Below, one piece after another: positions 12,619 to 20,574 of a DNA stretch of 64,000 bases (within the stretch, counting starts at the first letter, position 1; every line of letters starts with the position of its first letter). The notes under the pieces are model-generated. The model was not told where the DNA came from and did not search any database. It saw only the letters and a list, made by a program, of their open reading frames with translations. Origin of the DNA: Solimonas fluminis (lineage in GTDB: Bacteria; Pseudomonadota; Gammaproteobacteria; Nevskiales; Nevskiaceae); NCBI RefSeq assembly GCF_002930645.1, contig NZ_PSNW01000006.1, positions 186,001 through 250,000 on the forward strand, given 5' to 3'. A program made the position numbers and the translations under genes.

Positions 12619-13023
12619 TCAGGCGAGGGAGGCGAAACGGGGCGGGCCGCGCAGGGGTGGCCGCAGGACGTGAGGCAGTTTGCGCCGTGGCGGGGCCACG
12701 GCAACGAAGACGGGAGCGGCAGGGCGCGGGACCAGCGCGAGCCAGAGGAAGGCGGCGGCAATGAACAGCGCCAGGCTGGCCAGCGACTGCTGCGAGGGCT
12801 TGCTTGCGGCGGAGGCATCGTCGATGTCGATATCGCCGCCCTGGTGCCCGTCATGGTGCGATTCGCCGTCCGCGATGTGCACCGCGACCGGGGCTTCCTG
12901 TCCGTCGAAGCAGAAGTGCAGGTGCGTGCCGACCACGCGCGTCAGCAGCAGGGCGAAGCCCAGCAGCAGGACCAGCGTCAGCGGTGGCGAGCGGAAACGG
13001 CGCATACGGCGGATATTGAACAC
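12619..13023 (-). CDS. CzcI-like/DUF2946-like small membrane protein
   Basis: A 134-residue protein with one N-terminal hydrophobic helix (LTLVLLLGFALLLTRVVG), then a periplasmic His/Asp-rich stretch (ESHHDGHQGGDIDID near residues 53-67), then a second helix and an Arg/Pro-rich tail. Small His-rich membrane proteins such as CzcI are common first genes of czc operons and are thought to modulate them. The resemblance here is in layout, not in a motif I can prove. The start is a GTG at 13023 or the ATG at 13005. It sits between chrA and czcC on the same strand. Confidence 0.6.
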   Translation of the reverse strand: MFNIRRMRRFRSPPLTLVLLLGFALLLTRVVGTHLHFCFDGQEAPVAVHIADGESHHDGHQGGDIDIDDASAASKPSQQSLASLALFIAAAFLWLALVPRPAAPVFVAVAPPRRKLPHVLRPPLRGPPRFASLA

Positions 13024-13077
13024 CCGGAGTGGGCTGCAGAGTCAAGTCGCGCGGGAAAGTTCCGCATGGACTGCAGC

Positions 13078-14421
13078 CTAGGCCAGCCCCGTCAGCTTCA
13101 GTGCCAGGCCCAAGGCCGCGCAGGCCGCCAGTGCCTTGAGCAGCCCCACACGGAAACGCAGCATCGCCAGCATGGCGCCGGCGCCGAGCAGCAGCGCGGG
13201 CAGGTCCAGGGAGGCAAGCTCGGGGGCGGGCAGGCGCAGCGGGCCGGCCTGCCAGCTGCCGACCTGGCGGAACAGCACGTGCAGGGCGAACCAGATCGAC
13301 AGGTTCAGGATCACGCCGACCACGGCGGCGGTGATGCCGGTGAGCGCGGCGTTGAGCTGCGGGTTGCCGCGCAGGCGCTCGATGTAGGGGGCGCCCAGGA
13401 AGATCCACAGGAAGCAGGGGACGAAGGTGACCCAGGTGGAGAGCGTGGCGCCGAGCACGCCGGACAGCAGGGGATCAAGGCTGCCGGGATCGCGGTAGGC
13501 GCCCAGGAAGCCGACGTAGGTCAGCACCAGGATCAGCGGGCCCGGCGTGGTCTCCGCCAGTGCCAGGCCCTGCACCATCTCGCCGGGCGCCAGCCAGCCG
13601 TAGCGGTCCACCGCCTGCTGCGTCATGTAGGCCAGCACGGCGTAGGCACCGCCGAAGGTGACCACGGCCATCTTGCTGAAGAACACGGCCTCCTGCGTGA
13701 AGACGTGCTGCGCGCCGAGGACCAGCAGCAGGAGCAGCAGCGGCAGGCCCCAGAGCGCGGCGCCGGCCAGCAGCAGCTTCAGCGTCCACGCCGGTTGCGA
13801 GGGATGCGCGTGCGCCGGCACCGGATCGTGGTCCTCGTCGCCGGCCCTGGGCGGTGCCGGCATCCATCGAGGGGCCCACCGCGCAGCAGCCAGGCCGGCC
13901 ATGGCCGCTCCGAGGACGATCAGCGGGAAAGGGATGTGCAGGGCGAAGATCGCCAGGAAGGCGATGCCGGCCAGCCACCACAGGGCGCGGGTCTTCAGTG
14001 CCTTCTTGCCGACGCGGATCACGGCCTCGATGACGATGGCCAGCGTCGCCGCCTGCATGCCGTAGAGCAGGCCCTGCACCCAGCCCAGCTCGCCGTAGAT
14101 CACGTAGACCGCGGCGATGGCCACCATCAGGACGAATCCCGGGAGCACGAACAGCAGGCCGGCGACGATGCCGCCCCAGGTCTTGTGCAGCAGCCAGCCG
14201 ACATAGGTGGCGAGCTGCTGGGCCTCGGGGCCGGGCAGCAGCATGCAGTAGTTGAGCGCGTGCAGGAACCGGGTCTCGGAGATCCACTTGCGCTCGTCCA
14301 CCAGCATGCGGTGCATCAGCGCGATCTGGCCGGCGGGGCCGCCGAAGCTGAGGAAGCCGATCTTGAGCCAGACCAGGAAGGCCTCGCGGAAGCTGGGGGC
14401 GGGAGCGGAAGGGGCGGCCAT
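13078..14421 (-). CDS. chrA: Chromate transporter ChrA
   Basis: A two-domain (long-chain) CHR-family chromate efflux protein of about 447 residues. Each half carries the family signature. The first has FLSFGGPAGQIALMH and NYCMLLPGPEAQQLATYVGW near residues 25-85. The second has VTFGGAYAVLAYMTQ and GLALAETTPGPLILVLTYVGF near residues 260-320. The start is taken at ATG 14421. A longer frame reaches back to 14457 into the operator. ChrA exports chromate from the cytosol. It is divergent from chrB and co-directional with the czc genes just downstream. Confidence 0.93.
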   Translation of the reverse strand: MAAPSAPAPSFREAFLVWLKIGFLSFGGPAGQIALMHRMLVDERKWISETRFLHALNYCMLLPGPEAQQLATYVGWLLHKTWGGIVAGLLFVLPGFVLMVAIAAVYVIYGELGWVQGLLYGMQAATLAIVIEAVIRVGKKALKTRALWWLAGIAFLAIFALHIPFPLIVLGAAMAGLAAARWAPRWMPAPPRAGDEDHDPVPAHAHPSQPAWTLKLLLAGAALWGLPLLLLLLVLGAQHVFTQEAVFFSKMAVVTFGGAYAVLAYMTQQAVDRYGWLAPGEMVQGLALAETTPGPLILVLTYVGFLGAYRDPGSLDPLLSGVLGATLSTWVTFVPCFLWIFLGAPYIERLRGNPQLNAALTGITAAVVGVILNLSIWFALHVLFRQVGSWQAGPLRLPAPELASLDLPALLLGAGAMLAMLRFRVGLLKALAACAALGLALKLTGLA

Positions 14422-14440
14422 GGGTTCAAGGCAGATGGAT

Positions 14441-14479
14441 TGAATCAACTGTATCAAAATTAATGATACTGTTGAATCA
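14441..14479. promoter_or_regulatory. Putative ChrB operator between chrA and chrB
   Basis: The arms TGAATCAACTGTATCA (14441-14456) and TGATACTGTTGAATCA (14464-14479) are inverted repeats matching at 14 of 16 positions around a 7-base AT spacer. The right arm ends on the first base of the chrB ATG. It therefore covers the core promoter in both directions and fits autoregulation by the divergently encoded ChrB. A TTGAAT at 14440-14445 and a GATACT at 14465-14470 could serve as -35 and -10 for chrB. The 19-bp spacer would be long. Confidence 0.75.
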
Positions 14480-15408
14480 TGACTTCAGAAAAATGGCTGC
14501 TGCTGATCCATCAGCTACCCCCCAAACCCGACTACTCGCGCGTGAAGGTCTGGCGCCGCCTGCAGGCCCTGGGTGCCGTCGCCATCAAGAATTCCGTCTA
14601 TGTGCTGCCGGGCAACGAGCAGACCCGCGAGGATTTCCAGTGGCTGCAGAAGGAGATCGAGAGCCTGGGTGGCGAGGCGACCGTGTGCGAGGCGCGCTTT
14701 GTCGACGGGCTCAGCGATGAGCAGCTTCACGGGTTGTTCCGGGCCGCCCGCGATAGCGACTATGTCCAGATTGCCGACGAAGCGAGGGAACTGCTGGAAC
14801 TGCCGGCCGCGCCGGAGCGGCGCGATGAACTGCGCCATTCGCTGCGGCGGCTGCAGAAGCGGCTGGCGCAGGTCGAGGCGCTGGACTATTTCGGGGCGCA
14901 GGGCCGGGCAGCGGTGACATCGTTGCTGCGGCGACTGGAGGCGGCGCTGGCCGACGGCACCGCCCCTGCGGCGGGCGGGCGGCTCGATCAGTATCGGGAG
15001 CGCACCTGGGTCACCCGCCGCGATATCCGCGTCGATCGCATGGCCTGCGCCTGGCTGATCCGGCGTGCCATCGATCCGCAGGCACGCTTCCGCTTCGTGG
15101 AGGAGGCGGACTACCGGCCCGAGGAAGGGGAGCTTGGATTCGACATGGCCTCGGCCGAATTCACCCACGAGGGCGACCGCTGCAGTTTCGAGACCCTGCT
15201 GCAGCGTTTCGGCCTTGAGGAGCCGGCCCTGCTGGCCATCGGCGAGATCATCCACGACCTCGACCTGAAGGACGGCAAATATGGCCGCGATGAAACGGCC
15301 GGAATCGCCGCACTGCTTGCGGGCATCGGATCGGACGGCAGCGACATGGAACGCCTGGAGCGTTCCGCCATCGTGTTCGACGCATTGCGGACCGGCTTGT
15401 CGCGCTGA
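14479..15408 (+). CDS. chrB: Chromate resistance regulator ChrB
   Basis: A 309-residue protein. The N-terminal half (KWLLLIHQLPPKPDYSRVKVWRRLQALGAV, residues 5-34) is a PaaX-like winged-helix region. The C-terminal ChrB domain holds WVTRRDIRVDRMACAWLIRR near residue 176 and FTHEGDRCSFETLLQRF near 228. ChrB proteins sense chromate and control chrA. Some also help reduce chromate. No ribosome-binding site precedes the ATG because the operator abuts it, so the message may be leaderless. It ends in a strong hairpin. Confidence 0.92.
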   Translation: MTSEKWLLLIHQLPPKPDYSRVKVWRRLQALGAVAIKNSVYVLPGNEQTREDFQWLQKEIESLGGEATVCEARFVDGLSDEQLHGLFRAARDSDYVQIADEARELLELPAAPERRDELRHSLRRLQKRLAQVEALDYFGAQGRAAVTSLLRRLEAALADGTAPAAGGRLDQYRERTWVTRRDIRVDRMACAWLIRRAIDPQARFRFVEEADYRPEEGELGFDMASAEFTHEGDRCSFETLLQRFGLEEPALLAIGEIIHDLDLKDGKYGRDETAGIAALLAGIGSDGSDMERLERSAIVFDALRTGLSR

Positions 15409-15410
15409 AC

Positions 15411-15440
15411 GAGAAAGGCCCGCCGGAGCGGGCCTTTCTC
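15411..15440. terminator. Bidirectional terminator between chrB and thiolase
   Basis: A perfect 13-bp stem: GAGAAAGGCCCGC and GCGGGCCTTTCTC around CGGA. It starts 2 bp after the chrB stop and lies 20 bp from the stop of the convergent thiolase. Short T/A runs in the stem flanks support termination in both directions. Confidence 0.85.
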
Positions 15441-15459
15441 GCTGAATCCTGCGAGAGGC

Positions 15460-16746
15460 TTACTTTCCTTCGACGATCGCCACCACGCCCTGGCCGCCGG
15501 CGGCGCAGATGGAGATCAGGCCGCGGCCCTTGTGGCCGTTCTCGGCGATGATCTTGGCCAGCGTGGCCAGGATGCGGCCGCCGGTCGCGGCGAAGGGGTG
15601 GCCGGCCGCGAGGCTGGAGCCCTTGATGTTCATGCGCGAACGGTCGATGGAACCCAGCGGCTTGGACAGGCCCAGGCGCTCCTTGCAGAACTTGGGGTCT
15701 TCCCAGGCCTTGAGGGTGCAGAGCACCTGGCCGGCGAAGGCTTCGTGGATCTCGTAGAAGTCGAAGTCCTGCAGGCTGATGCCGGCGCGCTCCAGCATGC
15801 GCGGCACGGCGTAGGCCGGGGCCATCAGCAGGCCTTCCTTCTTGTTGACGAAGTCCACCGCGGCGGTTTCGACGTGGGTCAGATAGGCCTGCGGCTCGAA
15901 GCCGTGGGCCTTGGCCCAGTCCTCGGAGGCCAGCAGCACGGCGGAGGCGCCGTCGGTCAGCGGGGTGGAGTTGGCGGCGGTCAGCGTGCCCTGGCCGGAC
16001 TTGCGGTCGAAGGCGGGGCCGAGCGTGGAGATCTTCTCGATCGAGATGTCCGGGCGCAGGTTGTTGTCGCGCTCCAGGCCGGCGAAGGGCACCACGAGGT
16101 CGGCGTAGAAGCCGGACTCCCAGGCACGGGCCGCCTTCTGGTGCGATTCGAAGGCCAGCTGGTCCTGCGCCTCCCGCGGGATCTTCCATTCCTTGACCAT
16201 GACTTCGCAGTGCTCGCCCATGCTCATGCGCGTGCGCGGCTCGCCGTTGGTCGGGATCGCCGGGGCCAGCATGGCCGGGCGGAACTTGGCGAGCGCGGCC
16301 AGGCGCTGGCCGCCGGTCTTGGCGCGGTTCACCTCGAGCAGGATCTTGCGCAGCTTCTCCCCCACGGCGATCGGCGCGTCGGAGGTGGTGTCCACGCCGC
16401 CGGCGATGCCGGACTCGATCTGGCCCAGGGCGATCTTGTTGGCGATGTTGATGGCGGCGGCCAGGCCCGTGCCGCAGGCCATCTGCACGTCGGCGGCGGC
16501 GGTCTCGGGCGCCAGGCCGGACGACAGCACGGATTCGCGGGTCAGGTTGAAGTCGCGCGAGTGCTTGAGCACGGCGCCGGCCTGCACTTCACCGATGCGC
16601 TCGCCATGGAGTTGGTACTTGTCGACCAGGCCCTTGAGGGCGGCGGTCAGCATGTCCTGGTTGGACTTGGTGGAGTAGGCGGTGTTGGAACGCGCGAAGG
16701 GGATGCGCGAACCACCGATGATGGCAACGCGGCGGCCGTACTTCAT
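15460..16746 (-). CDS. Thiolase, FadI-like acetyl-CoA acyltransferase
   Basis: A 428-residue cytosolic thiolase that condenses or cleaves beta-ketoacyl-CoA with CoA. The catalytic residues are visible: acyl-accepting Cys91 in QMACGTG, His383 in SSLAAGHPFAATGGR and Cys414 in SICAAGGQG. Length (about 430) and the NPESR-less, FadI-like N-terminus RRVAIIGGSRIPFARS suggest the anaerobic-type FadI group rather than PhaA (about 390). The start is ATG 16746 with AGGAGT six bases upstream. It stands alone, so its pathway (fatty-acid degradation or ketone metabolism) is inferred from family. Confidence 0.9.
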   Translation of the reverse strand: MKYGRRVAIIGGSRIPFARSNTAYSTKSNQDMLTAALKGLVDKYQLHGERIGEVQAGAVLKHSRDFNLTRESVLSSGLAPETAAADVQMACGTGLAAAINIANKIALGQIESGIAGGVDTTSDAPIAVGEKLRKILLEVNRAKTGGQRLAALAKFRPAMLAPAIPTNGEPRTRMSMGEHCEVMVKEWKIPREAQDQLAFESHQKAARAWESGFYADLVVPFAGLERDNNLRPDISIEKISTLGPAFDRKSGQGTLTAANSTPLTDGASAVLLASEDWAKAHGFEPQAYLTHVETAAVDFVNKKEGLLMAPAYAVPRMLERAGISLQDFDFYEIHEAFAGQVLCTLKAWEDPKFCKERLGLSKPLGSIDRSRMNIKGSSLAAGHPFAATGGRILATLAKIIAENGHKGRGLISICAAGGQGVVAIVEGK

Positions 16747-16957
16747 GAGGGTACTCCTAGAGGAAAAGGTCTGGACAAGGAGAATTATCGAAAGCGGCGC
16801 CGACAATGGCTATTGCCGTAGGGACACTGCCCCTGGAAAATTCTTGTCATAGTGTTTTCAGCTACTTGCGGTGGTATCGGCGGAACTTTCCGCTGGCCTG
16901 CAGGGTCTGCTTGACGCAGAATTCAGCGACATCGCCCCAGACCAGGAGCCTCACCGC

Positions 16958-17611
16958 ATGCGATCCCTCATCCTGCTGCCCGCCGTGCTGCTGCTCGCCG
17001 CCTGCCAGGGCATGGAGCCGATCAGTTCCAGCCAGGCCGCAACCCCGCCGTCCCAGGCCGAGCCCGCGCCGGTGCCGGAAACCACGGTGCCGCCGGAGGC
17101 GACGCCGGCGGACGCCCAGGTCAGCCAGGAAACCTATTCCAGCGAGGAGATCGTGGCCGAGGCCTCGAAGTTCTTCGGCAAGGCCTCCGGCGATGTGGCG
17201 CAGGCGGTGGAGAAGGTCTTTGCCCGCTATGGCCGCCCCAATGCCTACATCATCGGCGAGGAGGGTTCCGCCGCCGTGGTGGTCGGCGCGCGCTATGGCC
17301 GCGGCACGCTGCAGTACAAAGGTGGCGACAGCATGCCGGTGTACTGGCAGGGCCCTTCGGTGGGCTGGGACTGGGGCGGCAACGCCTCCAAGACGGTGAC
17401 GCTGGTCTACAACCTGCGAAACACGGCGCAGTTGTTCCAGCGCTTCCCGGGCGTGGAGGGCAGCCTCTACCTGGCCGCCGGCATCGGCGTGAACTACCAG
17501 CAGAGCGGCAACATCGTGCTGGCGCCGATGCGCACCGGCGTGGGCCTGCGCGCCGGTGCCAACGTCGGCTACCTGCATTACACGCGCAAGCCCTCCGTGA
17601 TACCGTTCTGA
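16958..17611 (+). CDS. DUF1134/EipA-like lipoprotein
   Basis: A 217-residue exported protein. The signal peptide ends in the lipobox LLLAAC (Cys14), followed by a long Pro/Ala/Thr linker to about residue 55. The conserved domain starts at YSSEEIVAEASKFFGKASGD and continues GRPNAYIIGEEGSAAVVVGARYGRG and WQGPSVGWDWGGNASKT. This is the DUF1134 (EipA-like) domain, linked to envelope integrity in alphaproteobacteria. The ATG at 16958 follows AGGAG by 10 bases and is preferred over longer frames. It is followed 40 bp later by the Bax-inhibitor gene, perhaps co-transcribed. Confidence 0.82.
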   Translation: MRSLILLPAVLLLAACQGMEPISSSQAATPPSQAEPAPVPETTVPPEATPADAQVSQETYSSEEIVAEASKFFGKASGDVAQAVEKVFARYGRPNAYIIGEEGSAAVVVGARYGRGTLQYKGGDSMPVYWQGPSVGWDWGGNASKTVTLVYNLRNTAQLFQRFPGVEGSLYLAAGIGVNYQQSGNIVLAPMRTGVGLRAGANVGYLHYTRKPSVIPF

Positions 17612-17651
17612 TCCCGTCCCCCTGAACTCTCGCGATCCCAAGGAGACCGCC

Positions 17652-18377
17652 ATGAGCTGGAACAATGAACTCCGTCCCGTCCCGGTGAGCAGCGGCGCGC
17701 AGCCGCGCGGCACGCCGCTGGTGCGCGATACCGGCACCGACGCCGCCAACAAGGTGCTGCGCAATACTTACCTGCTGCTGTCGATGACGCTGCTGTTCAG
17801 CGCGCTGATGGCCGGCGTGTCGATGGCGGTGGGCGTCGGCTACGGCATCAGCCTGCTGTGCTCGCTGGTGTCGCTGGGCCTGCTGTGGTTCGTGGTGCCG
17901 CGCACCGCCAATTCCTCCGCCGGCATCTGGGTGGTGTTCGCCGTCACCGGCCTGCTCGGCTTCGGCCTGGGGCCGATCATCAACCGCTACCTGGGCATGG
18001 CCAACGGTGCGCAGAACGTCATGCTGGCCCTGGGCATGACCGGCGCGATCTTCGTCGGCCTGTCGGCCTATGCGGTGAAGACCAGGCGCGACTTCAGCTT
18101 CATGCGCGCCTTCCTGTTCAGCGGCATGATCCTGCTGCTGGTGGCAAGCCTGGTGATGCTGGGTGCCTCGCTGTTCGGCTTCTACCTGCAGCCGCTGCAC
18201 CTGGCGTTGTCGGCCCTGTTCGCCCTGTTCGCCTGCGGCATCATCCTGTACCAGACCGGCGAGATCGTGAACGGCGGCGAGACCAACTACATCCTGGCCA
18301 CCACCACGCTGTATGTATCGATCTACAACCTGTTCACCAGCCTGCTGCACATCCTCGGCGTCGCCAACGACGACTGA
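17652..18377 (+). CDS. Bax inhibitor-1/YccA family membrane protein
   Basis: A 241-residue inner-membrane protein with seven predicted helices. The N-terminus VRDTGTDAANKVLRNTYLLLSMTLLFSALMAGVSMA and the final NYILATTTLYVSIYNLFTSLLHILG are typical of the BI-1/YccA/YbhL group. In E. coli YccA acts as an inhibitor and substrate of FtsH. BI-1 proteins may also be calcium leak channels. A good ribosome site (AAGGAGA) lies 7 bases before the ATG. The strong terminator after it marks the end of the unit. Confidence 0.92.
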   Translation: MSWNNELRPVPVSSGAQPRGTPLVRDTGTDAANKVLRNTYLLLSMTLLFSALMAGVSMAVGVGYGISLLCSLVSLGLLWFVVPRTANSSAGIWVVFAVTGLLGFGLGPIINRYLGMANGAQNVMLALGMTGAIFVGLSAYAVKTRRDFSFMRAFLFSGMILLLVASLVMLGASLFGFYLQPLHLALSALFALFACGIILYQTGEIVNGGETNYILATTTLYVSIYNLFTSLLHILGVANDD

Positions 18378-18391
18378 GGTAATGAGGTATA

Positions 18392-18418
18392 AAAAAGCCC
18401 CGCATCGCGGGGCTTTTT
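18392..18418 (+). terminator. Rho-independent terminator
   Basis: The stem AAAAAGCCCCGC / GCGGGGCTTTTT with an ATC loop lies 14 bp after the BI-1 stop. The A-run before and T-run after make it a classic intrinsic terminator. Confidence 0.95.
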
Positions 18419-18482
18419 CCTTTGGGGCGGGGCCCCGCCATGGATGGCGCTCCTGCCGCCTCTGTCTTTTCGGGGAGTAACG

Positions 18483-18830
18483 ATGAACTGGACCGTCATT
18501 GGCCAGACGACCGGCCTGCTGATCCTGTCCAACATCTTCATGACCGTGGCCTGGTACGCGCACCTGAAGGACCTGCGCGACAAGCCCTGGATCATCGCGG
18601 CGCTGCTGAGTTGGGGCATTGCCCTGTTCGAATACCTGCTGCAGGTGCCTGCCAATCGCATCGGCTATACCGCGCTGACGCTGCCGCAGCTGAAGATCCT
18701 GCAGGAAGTCATCACGCTGAGCGTGTTCGTGCCGTTCGTGGTGCTGTACATGAAGCAGCCGATCAAGCTGGACTACCTGTGGGCGGGGCTCTGCATGTGC
18801 GGTGCGGTGTACTTCATCTTCCGCAGCTAG
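18483..18830 (+). CDS. DUF486/DMT-like small membrane protein
   Basis: A 115-residue four-helix membrane protein, beginning NWTVIGQTTGLLILSNIFMTVAWYAHL. It carries the DUF486 features: KDLRDKPWIIAALLSWGIALFEYLLQVPANRIGY, QLKILQEVITLSVFVPF near residues 70-90, and a final LWAGLCMCGAVYFIFR. It resembles half of a drug/metabolite transporter; function unknown. The ATG at 18483 has GGGGAG 6 bases upstream, so the longer frame from 18444 is not used. It converges with the AGE epimerase gene. Confidence 0.88.
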   Translation: MNWTVIGQTTGLLILSNIFMTVAWYAHLKDLRDKPWIIAALLSWGIALFEYLLQVPANRIGYTALTLPQLKILQEVITLSVFVPFVVLYMKQPIKLDYLWAGLCMCGAVYFIFRS

Positions 18831-18855
18831 GGACAGGCACCACCGGCATGACGGA

Positions 18856-20022
18856 TCAAGGGTAGGGCGGATACCGCCGGCACAGTTCCGACATCGCCGT
18901 GACGACATGGTAGAGCGAGGTGGCGGGCGACGGGTCGCGGATGAATTCGCCCTGCGCGTCCATCCACTCCCACCACAGCCCACGCCGCGGCGTGGCAAGG
19001 AAATGCTGCAGCGTGGCGAACGCCGCCAGCGCGTCTTGGTGGAGCACCGGGGCGTCGGCGCCCGGCGCCTCCGCCAGGACCAGGCTGGCGCGCAGGCGTT
19101 CGGTCTGCGCCCAGAGGCGGGCGCGGCCGTCGGTGACGGTTCCGGCGGCGTCGAGCCCGGCCAGGGTGACGCCGCGCCCGGCGTGGATGCCATGGCGCAG
19201 GCCGAAGGCCATCAGCGCATGACCCTGCTCCTCGCAGTCGGCGCCCAGCAGGCGCCGCGACAGATCCAGCAGGAAGGCCCACTCGAACTGGTGGCCAGGT
19301 TCGCGCAGTCCGCCTTCGGCACCGGCGGCGAAGCGCCAGTCGCCGTCGAAGAACTCGCCCACGGCGCCGCTGGCGGGATCGATCATGTACCGGCGGCACA
19401 GTTCCAGGACCTGCGCCGCGCGTTCGCGGAATGGCGCGTCCACGCCCAGTTCCACCCAGGCCAGCAGGGCCTCCAGCAGGTGCATGTGCGGATTGGAGCG
19501 CAATGGCAGGCGGCGCGGCCGGGCTTCCTCGTAGCCGCCCAGCGGATGGGCAAGCAGGCTGTCCATGCGCGCCAGCAATGCGCGCGCCGTGGCCAGCAGT
19601 TCCGGCGGCTGGCCCTCCATGTCATAGGCATGGGCCAGGGCGAACAGCACGAAGGCCTGGTCGTAGAGGTCCAGGTCGGCTTCGCCGCCGCCGCGGTTGC
19701 TGCGGAACAGGCCGTCGCCGCGCGGGTACTCGCGCAGCATGAAGGACAGGGCGTGCTGCATCGCCTCGCGCCAGGGGCCCTGCCAGCCGAGGCGCCCAGC
19801 CTCGGCGTAGGCGTAGACCTGCCGAGACTGCACGCGTACGCGCGTCGGAAAGCCCACGGGGCGGCCGTGCAGGTCGAGCTTTTCATGGAAGCCGCCGCCA
19901 GCGTGGTCGGCCCCGGCCTCCCACCACAGCGGCAGGGCGGCGTCGAACAGCCACCAGCGCGACCAGTCGGCTGCCTCGCGCAGGCGGGCCTGCGTCTGCT
20001 CCGCTGTCGTGCCGGAGTTCAT
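18856..20022 (-). CDS. AGE family epimerase/isomerase
   Basis: About 388 residues with the alpha6/alpha6-barrel pattern of N-acylglucosamine-2-epimerase relatives. Examples are LPLWWEAGADHAGGGFHEKLD near residue 29, RVRVQSRQVYAYAEA near 60, and DLYDQAFVLFALAHAY near 115. Members epimerise or isomerise N-acetylglucosamine, mannose, glucose or cellobiose; this one cannot be assigned. The start is ATG 20022, which overlaps the gmhB stop in an ATGA junction. It therefore belongs to the hldE-gmhB operon and probably handles a mannose-type sugar linked to LPS precursor supply. Confidence 0.85.
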   Translation of the reverse strand: MNSGTTAEQTQARLREAADWSRWWLFDAALPLWWEAGADHAGGGFHEKLDLHGRPVGFPTRVRVQSRQVYAYAEAGRLGWQGPWREAMQHALSFMLREYPRGDGLFRSNRGGGEADLDLYDQAFVLFALAHAYDMEGQPPELLATARALLARMDSLLAHPLGGYEEARPRRLPLRSNPHMHLLEALLAWVELGVDAPFRERAAQVLELCRRYMIDPASGAVGEFFDGDWRFAAGAEGGLREPGHQFEWAFLLDLSRRLLGADCEEQGHALMAFGLRHGIHAGRGVTLAGLDAAGTVTDGRARLWAQTERLRASLVLAEAPGADAPVLHQDALAAFATLQHFLATPRRGLWWEWMDAQGEFIRDPSPATSLYHVVTAMSELCRRYPPYP

Positions 20023-20552
20023 GCCGGTTCCGCGAGCAGGGCGTCGACGCAACCGGCCAGGCTGTCGAAGCGTCCGTCGGCGGGCGCCCGGGCGTCACCG
20101 ACGAGATAGGCGCGGCCGACGCCGGCGGCGCGGGCGGCCTCGATGTCGGAGGGCTTGTCGCCCACCATCAGCGAGGCGGCCATGTCGATGCCCAGGTCCT
20201 GCTGGGCGCGCCGCAGCATGCCCGGCGCGGGCTTGCGGCAGTCGCAGTCGCGCGCGTAGGCCGCGACCTTGCCGCCGGGCAGGTGCGGGCAATGGTAGAC
20301 GGCGGCCAGGCGCACGCCGTCTGCCTCCAGCGCCTGCTGCAGGCGGGCCGTCAGCTGTTCGTACTGCGGCTCGGTGTACATGCCGCGGGCGATGCCGGAC
20401 TGGTTGGTGACGATCACCAGCGCGTAGCCGGCGGCCGATAGCCGCCGCATGGCACCGACGGCGCCGGGCAGGAACTCGAAATCCTCCCAGCGGTAGACAT
20501 AGCCCTTGTCGACATTGACCACGCCATCGCGGTCGAGGAATGCGGCCTTCAG
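20019..20552 (-). CDS. gmhB: D-glycero-beta-D-manno-heptose-1,7-bisphosphate 7-phosphatase
   Basis: A HAD-family phosphatase of about 177 residues that removes the 7-phosphate from heptose bisphosphate in ADP-heptose synthesis. The catalytic motif FLDRDGVVN lies at the very N-terminus and only appears if translation begins upstream of the GTG at 20522. No ATG, GTG or TTG is available in frame before it. A CTG at 20552, with GGAG 7 bases upstream, gives the family-typical start MKAAFLDRDG. Further motifs are IVTNQSGIARG, the Cys/His zinc cluster HCP...DCDCRKP near residue 90-105, and MVGDKPSDIEAA. It lies directly after hldE. Confidence 0.9.
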   Translation of the reverse strand: MKAAFLDRDGVVNVDKGYVYRWEDFEFLPGAVGAMRRLSAAGYALVIVTNQSGIARGMYTEPQYEQLTARLQQALEADGVRLAAVYHCPHLPGGKVAAYARDCDCRKPAPGMLRRAQQDLGIDMAASLMVGDKPSDIEAARAAGVGRAYLVGDARAPADGRFDSLAGCVDALLAEPA

Positions 20553-20563
20553 GGGAATGCTCC
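20550..20563 (-). promoter_or_regulatory. Ribosome-binding site and CTG start of gmhB
   Basis: GGAG (20563-20560 on the minus strand) is followed after 7 bases by CTG (20552-20550). The next in-frame alternative, ATT at 20558, is only one base from GGAG and is much less plausible. The site lies 12 bp beyond the hldE stop, which would allow translational coupling. Confidence 0.6.
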
Positions 20564-20574
20564 GGACGTGTGGA

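Noticed and set aside
20019-20522. gmhB beginning at GTG 20522
   Set aside because: This would remove the catalytic DRDG motif. The upstream CTG start restores the family's N-terminus.
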